A DNA stretch of 14,442 bases from JAKAKT01 sp041305385 (GTDB lineage Archaea > Micrarchaeota > Micrarchaeia > Burarchaeales > JAKAKT01), in the NCBI GenBank assembly GCA_041305385.1, contig JBFYLO010000042.1, positions 1 to 14,442 of the forward strand, given 5' to 3'. Shown one piece after another: positions 7,206 to 12,914 of this stretch. The stretch's first letter is position 1. The number at the start of each line of letters is the position of its first letter. The notes beneath the pieces were generated by a model that was given only the letters and a program-made list of their open reading frames with translations, had not been told where the DNA came from and made no database searches. Position numbers and translations under genes: made by a program.

Positions 7206-7447
7206 GCCCTGGTAGCTCAGTCGGTAGAGCGGCTGACTGTTAATCAGCAGGTCGGAGGTTCGAGTGAAATCCCTTTTCTTTCAGATTTGGGCTGCGCCCA
7301 AATACAGGGAAAGTTGTTGGCAACTTTCCCTTCGAAAAGAAAAGGTCTTTCAATGTCCCAAAAGAAAAACGACGGGACTAAACCCCAAAGAAAACCGGAC
7401 TCGCAACTCGAGATCCGGAACTGGGAACGAAAATCCTCCCCAGGGCG
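7206..7447 (+). tRNA. tRNA-Asn(GUU), interrupted by a 169-nt T-loop intron
   Basis: Exon 1 is 7206-7264 and exon 2 is 7434-7447. Exon 1 has the acceptor 5' strand GCCCTGG, D arm GCTC/GAGC, anticodon stem GCTGA/TCAGC around loop CTGTTAA (anticodon GTT at 7239-7241), and variable loop AGGTC. It ends with T-stem GGAGG and most of the T-loop. Exon 2 supplies the last T-loop base, CCTCC (pairs with GGAGG), CCAGGGC (pairs fully with the acceptor) and discriminator G. The spliced product is 73 nt with T-loop TTCGAGT; CCA is not encoded. A TATA-like stretch (AATAAACC, 7174-7181) lies about 28 bp upstream, overlapping the stop of the HEAT gene. TTTT at 7448-7451 follows exon 2 and may terminate transcription. 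Confidence 0.9.
7265..7433 (+). other. Structured intron of tRNA-Asn (T-loop, about position 59/60)
   Basis: The junctions fit a relaxed archaeal bulge-helix-bulge. The outer helix is GGAGG/CCTCC and the central four pairs are TTCG (7259-7262) with CGAA. A 3-nt bulge AAT is on the 3' side and an AGT-containing bulge on the 5' side. Cutting after 7264 and 7433 restores a normal T-loop. Inside, CCTTTTCTTT (7272-7281) pairs with AAAGAAAAGG (7336-7345). It encloses two perfect hairpins: ATTTGGGC/GCCCAAAT (7285-7303, 8 bp) and GGGAAAGTTG/CAACTTTCCC (7307-7330, 10 bp). Two more hairpins follow: GTCCC/GGGAC (7355-7378) and CCGGA-CTCG/CGAG-A-TCCGG (7395-7418). No homing-endonuclease frame is seen. 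It is long for an archaeal tRNA intron. Confidence 0.8.
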
Positions 7448-7799
7448 TTTTGCTTTCTGATTGGAATTGCGATTGGATTGGAACACGCTTGTTCCAATGC
7501 GGACAATTTTCCGAAAATTGTCCTTCCGATTCAGCCACATCATTCTTCGGCGAGAACGACAAGCTTTGCCCGTGGCAAAGATGCGCATTTTTCCTCGAGG
7601 AAAAATTGCGTGCTTGTTTTCGCTTTTCGAAAACAGGGAATTTCCGCGGAAATCTGGCTCTGTCTTGACACCCTCGCTGGGAGTTGGGGATTGGGCATGA
7701 CGCCCCACGATGATGGCGAGCTATTTCGGTTCCAGGCTTCTTCGAGTTAACTTTTTAACGTTTAAGCGCGTAATAGTAGTCTCATTCTTGTGGGGTGGC
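7448..7799 (+). repeat. Hairpin-rich non-coding region downstream of tRNA-Asn
   Basis: No convincing gene lies here. At least five well-formed inverted repeats with different sequences follow each other: 7477-7498 (9 bp, loop CGCT), 7501-7523 (GGACAATTTT stem, 10 bp, loop CCG), 7564-7580 (CTTTGCC stem, 7 bp, loop CGT), 7587-7606 (a perfect 20-nt palindrome centred on TCGA, with a further CGC/GCG pair outside) and 7615-7635 (TGTTTTCG stem, 8 bp). The 14-nt palindrome at 7640-7653 adds to these. Short tight loops suggest RNA hairpins rather than protein-binding dyads. The last 100 bases hold the promoter of the next gene. Frames open through this stretch have no coding character. Confidence 0.7.
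7751..7767 (+). promoter_or_regulatory. TATA-like region and Shine-Dalgarno for the M49-like gene
   Basis: CTTTTTAA (7751-7758) and GTTTAAGC (7760-7767) are candidate TATA boxes. Starts would fall near 7780-7790, just ahead of TGGGGTGG (7791-7798). That strong Shine-Dalgarno site fits the ATG at 7803 (5-nt spacing from GGTG) better than the adjacent ATG at 7800. Confidence 0.5.
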
Positions 7800-7802
7800 A
7801 TG

Positions 7803-9890
7803 ATGGTCAGTCATGATTCAGTATTCCGAAGAGACCAAAATAAAAGTCGTTCTCCAGACAGGCATGCCGGCGGATCAGCGACAATTGCCCAATCGGTATT
7901 CAACAAGATGAGAGTTAACTTTTTTGGTGATGGAGAGTTAGTAAGATTCGGCGGCGACGATGTCAAGATATTCAAAGTACCGAACCCAATGGCACAGCTT
8001 GAAAAAAGCGAAAGGCTGACGTCCGCTCAGAAAGCGGTTTACAGCCAGGTAATCGAGGCCCTACTTCCGATTCGCGAGTACACGAACCAGATCGCCTCAA
8101 AACAGTCGTCAGAAAGTGCCTTGGGACTTATTGAATGGCTCGGAAAGGTTGTCGACGCTGTTCCGGAAACCCGGAATAACGAACGAGTTCTGCGGCAACT
8201 ACGAGTCTACAACATGTTCATATCGCAAAACCTAATGGAATTCGACATGCACAAGAGTGCCAAATACGTACCGGCTTTCACAAAAGATGAACTCATGGAG
8301 CTGGTGAAGTCAATAAAGGATGACGGAAAAAGATCCGAGCTTCTTGCTTCTTTTGACACCCATTCCAAGACACTGTTTTCGGCCGAACCCATGCCTCCTG
8401 GTGCCAATTTGTTCAGATTCAAAACCGAGGCAGACCGGCAGTATTTCTTCGATACCCTCAGTGTTGATATCGAGAGAGGGGGCGAAAAGATTCACGTTTC
8501 TGCTGAAGACTACAAACAAATGAAGGCGGAACTCGAGGAGGCAGTGAGGAAGTTCGGCGAAGAAAGCTCAGAAAGCGAAAACGCGAAAATGAAAAGGATT
8601 TCGAAGATAAGCCGGGAAATGAAACAAATAGTCGAAGTGGGAATGAAAACACAGGTTGAGGCTGCAAAAGGAGAGCACGATTCTGACTTGAATACCATCG
8701 TGTACATGCACTATGTAGACGGAAAAATGAAGACAGAGACTGTAACTTACGAGAAGGCATTTGAACCGGAGCTTAAGGCGATTTCTGAATGTTTCAGCAA
8801 GGCAAGCGAATTGGCCAAAGAGGTTTCGCCAAAGCTTTCAGAACAATTGGCTCTTCTTTCAGAGGCTACTCTCAGCGGAGACTACACAAAAGCGCATGAA
8901 GCGAGATACCGGATTACCCCGAATGATTCGTACATAAGCGTTGGTTTCGACTACCAAGAGACATATGCTGAAACAGTGCTTCAACGCAAGGGGATGGTTG
9001 ATTTTAGGATCAGTATCATTGATGAGAATGAACACCCAGTTCTCCAAAAGGTAAGGGAAGATCCGAGATTCAAGGATATCCTGAACATAGGACAGTTCCA
9101 CAATTTCGTGGTAGCTGGTTTCAATTCCCAATTCACATTGGGCGGACAGAAGCTTCCCAACGAAGATGGGCAGCCCATCTATCTCGACGTGGTGTTTTCC
9201 AATATAACTGAACTGAGCCAGGAAGAGAGAAGAGTAAAGGCATACGAGATTCTAGTGCTTCCAAACAAGGATGAGGACATGAAGAAGATGTTGGAAGGCG
9301 TTCTCGTTCAAATCATACTCCATGAAACCGGTCATATGCTGGGACTAACAGCCGAGCATCTTTTCTCCAATAGGAATGCAACGGAAGAGTGTCAAGCCAG
9401 TGCCTCAGCAGTACAACTGGCTAAGGAGTTGGCGCAAGAGTACGTGGAAGGAGTCGTTCTTCGGACCGTTACCCTCGGGCCGCTCTCAGTGAAAGTCGGG
9501 ATAGGTGGACCCCATGCAAAAGCAGATATCTACACTACTGGGAGAATGATTGCTGAAGGGGCCTTAAGGATAAGCGAGGACAACAAACTTGAAGTCCTTG
9601 ATTATGATAAAGCGGTTCGGGTAGCTGCGCAGATTGCACGGGAGTGCAGGATTTTGGAGCGGCCAGAGGCACACCTAGAAGAAGCGCGAGTCTTGCTCAT
9701 GCCCGAGTTGAACGAAACTGGCGGCGATTTAAAAGCTGCCGCGTCCAAAAGGGCCGAGAGAATGTTCGGAAATGACAACGTAAGCCAACTCGCCGAAACA
9801 CTAAAACCTGTCGCTGAAAACATAGCAAAAAGACCGGTTGGTATTGTGGTTTTCGGATATCTCGATAACCCAATGGTCAACAAAATATAG
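7803..9890 (+). CDS. Divergent peptidase M49 (dipeptidyl-peptidase III)-like zinc metallopeptidase
   Basis: The protein has 695 residues from 7803; the frame is also open to ATG codons at 7800 and 7710. Three motifs point to the M49/DPP III superfamily: MPPGAN (residues 197-202, as in prokaryotic DPP III-like proteins), ILHETGHMLG with the zincin core HETGH (507-511), and EECQA (528-532) resembling the family's EECRAE metal-ligand site 20 residues later. DPP III enzymes release dipeptides from the N-terminus of short peptides, usually in the cytosol. No signal peptide is seen. The active site is HExxH, not the usual HExxGH hexapeptide. The prolidase-like gene follows after 21 bp, suggesting one peptide-breakdown operon. 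The overall match is distant, so the substrate is inferred. Confidence 0.68.
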   Translation: MVSHDSVFRRDQNKSRSPDRHAGGSATIAQSVFNKMRVNFFGDGELVRFGGDDVKIFKVPNPMAQLEKSERLTSAQKAVYSQVIEALLPIREYTNQIASKQSSESALGLIEWLGKVVDAVPETRNNERVLRQLRVYNMFISQNLMEFDMHKSAKYVPAFTKDELMELVKSIKDDGKRSELLASFDTHSKTLFSAEPMPPGANLFRFKTEADRQYFFDTLSVDIERGGEKIHVSAEDYKQMKAELEEAVRKFGEESSESENAKMKRISKISREMKQIVEVGMKTQVEAAKGEHDSDLNTIVYMHYVDGKMKTETVTYEKAFEPELKAISECFSKASELAKEVSPKLSEQLALLSEATLSGDYTKAHEARYRITPNDSYISVGFDYQETYAETVLQRKGMVDFRISIIDENEHPVLQKVREDPRFKDILNIGQFHNFVVAGFNSQFTLGGQKLPNEDGQPIYLDVVFSNITELSQEERRVKAYEILVLPNKDEDMKKMLEGVLVQIILHETGHMLGLTAEHLFSNRNATEECQASASAVQLAKELAQEYVEGVVLRTVTLGPLSVKVGIGGPHAKADIYTTGRMIAEGALRISEDNKLEVLDYDKAVRVAAQIARECRILERPEAHLEEARVLLMPELNETGGDLKAAASKRAERMFGNDNVSQLAETLKPVAENIAKRPVGIVVFGYLDNPMVNKI

Positions 9891-9911
9891 GAACTCGCTG
9901 AGGTTGGGATT

Positions 9912-11315
9912 ATGAACGTTAGCCGCTCAAGTTTGAAACCGCCGCAAACAATCATCAAGTCAGAGGAGCACGCATCAAGGCGCCAAAAGGTGATGAGGGA
10001 ATTCGGCCCCAGAGACCTAATCTTCTTTCCTGGAAACAAAGAAGTCCAGAGAAATCCGGATGTCCCATATCCTTTCCGACAGGAATCCAATTTCCGTTAC
10101 CTGTTTGGCATCAACTTGCCAGGCATGTCCGCCATTCTGGTTCCAGGTGAGGGCAAGTTTATCCTATTCGCCCCAAAGCAAGGCGTCGATGACCGAGTCT
10201 GGGGCGGGAACATGCCTTCCCATGACGAACTTAAGAAATGGTATGGGGCGCATGAAGTCCACGAACCTAGTGCTTTACCTGAAGTCGCAAAAAGATTCAA
10301 CAATCAGGTTATCCATACACTGCACATAGAAAGCTCTTTCAGCGTTCCAGAAGCAAGAAAAGAAGTTGACGGTAAGCTAGCAGATGTTTTAATCAACATG
10401 AGGCTCGTTAAGAGCCCGGATGAGATAAGCGCAATCCACGAGGCTATCCGTATCACGGCCATTGGTTTTGATGCCGCAATCAAAGCAACGGCAGCAGGAA
10501 AGAGAGAGGGCGAAGTGCAAGCGGTTCTGGAATACAATTACAGATACAACGGCGCTTCCTTCGCGTTTTCTCCGATAGTCACAATGGACGGCAATGTCCT
10601 TCACAACCCGGAATACAGGCGCCAATTTATGAACGACGTCCTGGTGAACGGCAGGATGCTACTGATAGATTCCGGTGCTGAAGTCGAAGGCTACTCCGGA
10701 GATATAACGCGCACTATCCCTGTAAGCGGAAAATTCACTAAGAAACAGGGAGAGATATACGACGTAGTATTGAGGGCAAAGAAGACTGCTACGGATGCAT
10801 TAAAACCCGGAGTTAGTTTCAAGGATGTTCATCTCATCTCAGAACGCGTGATTGCGGAAGGATTGAAAGCGATAGGGATACTCAAGGGGAACACAGACGA
10901 AATATTGGCCAGCGGGGCCCACAGGTTATTCATCGCGCACGGCTTGGGCCATGCAATGGGGTTGGATGACCACGACATTGGCGAGTATAAAGACAAGGTC
11001 GCGGGGTATTCGTCGACATTCCCTCGTGAATCAGATTTTGGGATAAAATCCCTGAGATTCGCAAGGGTTCTGGCCCCCGGGAACGTCGTAACAGTAGAGC
11101 CAGGAATTTATTTCATAGATGCGGTTTTGAACAGTGAGCAAAATCGTGCGAAGTTCAGAGAATTTGTAAACTTCGACAAGGCGGTAACCTATATGGTTTC
11201 AGTTTCTGGCATCCGGATAGAAGATGACGTTTTAATCACATCAGGAGGGCATAGGGTACTGTGGCCCTATATCCCACAAGAAAGGCATGAAATCGAAGCT
11301 CTCATGCGAAGATAG
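9912..11315 (+). CDS. Xaa-Pro dipeptidase/aminopeptidase (prolidase-like, peptidase M24B)
   Basis: The protein has 467 residues and is full length. An N-terminal creatinase/AMP_N-like domain (about 15-165; FRQESNFRYLFGINLPG) precedes the pita-bread catalytic domain (about 175-460). The two-metal ligands are all visible: Asp in LLIDSGAEVEGYSGDITRT, His in AHGLGHAMGL, Glu in TVEPGIYF and Glu in GIRIEDDVLIT. The C-terminal region resembles animal-type prolidase (PEPD) more than E. coli PepP: GLDDHDIGEY, then KSLRFARVLAPGN, then VTVEPGIYFIDAVLNSE. It should remove N-terminal residues before proline, or split Xaa-Pro dipeptides. It starts 21 bp after the M49-like gene with GAGGTTGGG upstream, so is probably co-transcribed. 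An enzyme that clears Xaa-Pro dipeptides is a sensible partner for a dipeptide-releasing peptidase. Confidence 0.9.
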   Translation: MNVSRSSLKPPQTIIKSEEHASRRQKVMREFGPRDLIFFPGNKEVQRNPDVPYPFRQESNFRYLFGINLPGMSAILVPGEGKFILFAPKQGVDDRVWGGNMPSHDELKKWYGAHEVHEPSALPEVAKRFNNQVIHTLHIESSFSVPEARKEVDGKLADVLINMRLVKSPDEISAIHEAIRITAIGFDAAIKATAAGKREGEVQAVLEYNYRYNGASFAFSPIVTMDGNVLHNPEYRRQFMNDVLVNGRMLLIDSGAEVEGYSGDITRTIPVSGKFTKKQGEIYDVVLRAKKTATDALKPGVSFKDVHLISERVIAEGLKAIGILKGNTDEILASGAHRLFIAHGLGHAMGLDDHDIGEYKDKVAGYSSTFPRESDFGIKSLRFARVLAPGNVVTVEPGIYFIDAVLNSEQNRAKFREFVNFDKAVTYMVSVSGIRIEDDVLITSGGHRVLWPYIPQERHEIEALMRR

Positions 11316-11362
11316 TTTGACTAGTCACGTTCATGCTTATATCTACACTAAATTTTGAAACG

Positions 11363-11389
11363 TCAAGACAGGTGCCTGCCCTAGCCCCA
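11363..11389 (+). repeat. Imperfect direct repeat, copy 1, beside the AbiE-like pair
   Basis: TCAAGACAGG followed by GTGCC-like sequence and CCCCA matches 12578-12604 at 21 of 27 positions. The first ten bases are identical. The two copies lie just outside the two ends of the 11392-12493 gene pair. A short potential stem (GGT/GCC, copy 2 GGC/GCC) is kept in both. Confidence 0.4.
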
Positions 11390-11391
11390 AA

Positions 11392-11916
11392 CTAGCCGCA
11401 CCTAAATCGCTTCTTATCAATCTTTATCTGCGCTTTCATTGCGAACCTTCCGTAAGGAGTTTCCCGTATTTTTGCTTTCGCTAGGCTCTCAGTCTTATGG
11501 AAAACAATCTCATTCCCGTAAAAAGAAAGCAATCTCGCGATTTTCTTCGAACGCCAGTTTCCTTTTTCCGAGTTTTTATCGCTTCGCGCCTTCAACCCAA
11601 TTCTCCGGCTAAGTTTCGTATTCACTATATGAATCGAGCCGGAAGGCCTCCATTCGAGCCCAAGCGCTTCTTCAGCAGTCCTGCAGCTAAAGTAGAAGTC
11701 CTTGGTTCCTAGGAAAAGTTCAACTGCCTGCGAGAGCACTTTCAGTGGCTTTTCTATGAACTCCCCGCGCCTCTCTTCGTCTAATGGAACGTAATAAATC
11801 CCTTTGAAAGGGGTCGGGAAGAGCTTGAGCCCGGCATAAAGGTTAGTTATCTCTTTACCCGAGAGTCCTTCCGAGCAAAGCTGTTTGAAACTTATCGCTT
11901 GTTTAGGGAGCATCAA
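11392..11916 (-). CDS. Putative AbiEi-like antitoxin partner, 174 aa
   Basis: No strong motif is visible, but the layout suits the AbiEi family. An N-terminal segment (SFKQLCSEGLSGKEITNLYAG) could be a short winged-helix, followed by FKGIYYVPLDEER. Next comes a C-terminal domain with KPLKVLSQAVELFLG, then YFSCRTAEEALGLEW and GSIHIVNTKLSRRIGLK. AbiEi partners are wHTH repressors and antitoxins for nucleotidyltransferase toxins. The call is supported mainly by its 14-base overlap with the nucleotidyltransferase gene upstream. The gene order is reversed from the usual antitoxin-first arrangement, which weakens the case. Two adjacent ATGs (11916 and 11913) are possible starts. The basic C-terminus (KAQIKIDKKRFR) could bind nucleic acid. 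An unrelated accessory protein is the alternative. Confidence 0.6.
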   Translation of the reverse strand: MMLPKQAISFKQLCSEGLSGKEITNLYAGLKLFPTPFKGIYYVPLDEERRGEFIEKPLKVLSQAVELFLGTKDFYFSCRTAEEALGLEWRPSGSIHIVNTKLSRRIGLKARSDKNSEKGNWRSKKIARLLSFYGNEIVFHKTESLAKAKIRETPYGRFAMKAQIKIDKKRFRCG

Positions 11917-12493
11917 GATTCAACTCTTTAAAAGATTCAAAATCACCTAGGTTCGAAGCCATTTCTGAGATTTCATCTAGGTTTTTCGGAATCCCGTGCT
12001 TTTTGACGAGATCTTTTAGTGTGTCGAAGTCCGAGCCTTTACTCCTCAAAATACAGAATATGTCAAAAAGGTCCCGAGCCTCCTTTCGACTTTCGTAAGC
12101 CTCTTGTTTCATTCTCAAAAGGTCTTCGAGCGAAGCGACTTTAATCTTGGAATTGCCGAAAATCCGCTCTTCGAACTGTTTTATTTTGTGCTCGCTTGGA
12201 AGCACTTCTACCTTGATGCTCGTGTCCTCGAACTGAACGATGAATTGGTTCTTGTAAGCGCCTCTGGTCGTGCGATAGCCTTTTTTCGAGATGCAACCCT
12301 TGAGTTCTTCCCTCAACTTCACGTCATTTCCATCCAGTGTCACGAAATCGAGGTCTACGCTAACCCGATGATTCAGGTAAAACAACGCGAGTGCAGTTCC
12401 TCCTACCAGTGCGAGCTTTCCTTTTACGCAGTGGGCAACGTCCGGAAGAATCTCCAGGATACGTTTGTATTTTCGGTTGAATGTCTCGTTCAT
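11903..12493 (-). CDS. AbiEii-like nucleotidyltransferase (type IV toxin family)
   Basis: The protein has 196 residues. The diagnostic motif is LVGGTALALFYLNHRVSVDLDF (residues 29-50): GGT of the nucleotide-binding loop, HR, and the DLD metal-binding acidic pair of the polymerase-beta-like fold. A second family segment, KQEAYESRKEARDLFDIFCIL (around residue 130-150), matches the KxxA.SR..ARDLFDL element of AbiEii-type proteins. Related toxins transfer nucleotides to tRNA acceptor ends or other RNAs and block growth; some members have no toxic role. The protein is shorter than many AbiEii proteins (about 250-300 residues) but keeps the core. A TATA-like box about 26 bp upstream of the ATG indicates a leaderless message covering both genes of the pair. 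Confidence 0.8.
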   Translation of the reverse strand: MNETFNRKYKRILEILPDVAHCVKGKLALVGGTALALFYLNHRVSVDLDFVTLDGNDVKLREELKGCISKKGYRTTRGAYKNQFIVQFEDTSIKVEVLPSEHKIKQFEERIFGNSKIKVASLEDLLRMKQEAYESRKEARDLFDIFCILRSKGSDFDTLKDLVKKHGIPKNLDEISEMASNLGDFESFKELNLDAP

Positions 12494-12515
12494 GGTTCTC
12501 TTTGTGCTTAAAGTA

Positions 12516-12523
12516 GTATAAAA
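12516..12523 (-). promoter_or_regulatory. TATA-like box, leaderless start of the AbiE-like operon
   Basis: The minus strand reads TTTTATAC, centred about 26 bp from the ATG at 12491-12493. No Shine-Dalgarno sequence is present. Confidence 0.5.
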
Positions 12524-12577
12524 GCTTTTCGCTCTAGATTAAAATTTATTTAATGTAGTAAAAAGAAGACTTAGGCT

Positions 12578-12604
12578 TCAAGACAGGCGTTTGCCGTGTC
12601 CCCA
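12578..12604 (+). repeat. Imperfect direct repeat, copy 2, beside the AbiE-like pair
   Basis: This matches the copy at 11363-11389 in the same orientation at 21 of 27 positions. It lies about 85 bp outside the start of the nucleotidyltransferase gene, on the side where gene debris begins. Confidence 0.4.
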
Positions 12605-12645
12605 GGGCGTTACCTCTTTTCATAACGTGCAACCCTGTGGGCGTT

Positions 12646-12807
12646 ATGCATTCCAACCAAGACCTACTGCAGTTCGCAAGCTCAGTGAAGGGCCCCAAGA
12701 GAATCTTCCTCGTGCACGGGGAGGAGAAAAAGCAGGGGGAGCTCGCGCAAGACCTTCGCCAATATGAAGTCATAATCCCGAAGAACGGCGAGAGCTACAG
12801 GCTCTAG
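12646..12807 (+). pseudogene. Orphan C-terminal tail of a beta-CASP metallo-beta-lactamase RNase
   Basis: The 53-codon frame opens with HSNQDLLQFASSVKGPKR, continues with IFLVHGEEKKQGELAQDLRQ and ends EVIIPKNGESYRL. It matches the C-terminal part of archaeal beta-CASP/MBL RNA-processing nucleases: the H(A/S)DxxDLLxF helix, the IFLVHGE strand-turn and the IP-xx-G-E ending. The metal-binding HxHxDH core and the rest of the protein are absent. The sequence upstream in the same frame (LFITCNPVGV) does not continue the family. The frame begins by chance near an ATG inside an inverted repeat (CATAACG/CGTTATG, 12621-12648). It is best read as a broken remnant left by a deletion or insertion; a functional 53-aa protein is less likely. 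Confidence 0.6.
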
Positions 12808-12914
12808 CTGGAGACGTATTAAGAAACAGCTTTCGCGTATAACTAGCACTAATTCTGGATAAAGTGGTTGGTTGCGATACTTTTGACTTTCTTGTGAGCA
12901 AGGCAAGGGAGAAG
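12808..12914. other. Decayed intergenic stretch
   Basis: The whole gap between the nucleotidyltransferase and trehalose synthase genes (12494-12914) contains only the orphan nuclease tail, one direct-repeat copy and AT-rich sequence. In this part, plus-strand codons 12843-12929 read LALILDKVVGCDTFDFLVSK and then AREKLKSV before TGA. That has coding-like composition but no start, so it may be the tail of another lost gene. No RNA gene is seen. Confidence 0.4.

Noticed and set aside
7206..7265. tRNA-Asn as a truncated remnant or an integration attachment site.
   Set aside because: The missing T-stem and acceptor strand recur exactly at 7434-7447 with full complementarity and rejoin to a normal T-loop. 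No integrase is nearby, so an intron explains it better.
7271..7653. CRISPR array.
   Set aside because: The inverted repeats differ in sequence from one another and there is no constant repeat with regular spacers. No cas gene is present.
7244..7708. Open frames of 134-154 codons on both strands across the tRNA and hairpin region.
   Set aside because: They run through the tRNA exons and symmetrical hairpins, have no Shine-Dalgarno or promoter support, and their composition (many Arg, Phe, Ser, Trp) is not protein-like. Frames on opposite strands mirror each other because of the inverted repeats.
7710..7802. Earlier ATG at 7710 for the M49-like protein.
   Set aside because: It has no Shine-Dalgarno site and lies upstream of the likely promoter. 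The extra residues have no family support, whereas TGGGGTGG sits at the right distance from 7803.
9602..10090. 162-codon minus-strand frame across the junction of the two peptidase genes.
   Set aside because: It overlaps the ends of two genes with clear family motifs on the other strand and shows no motif of its own.
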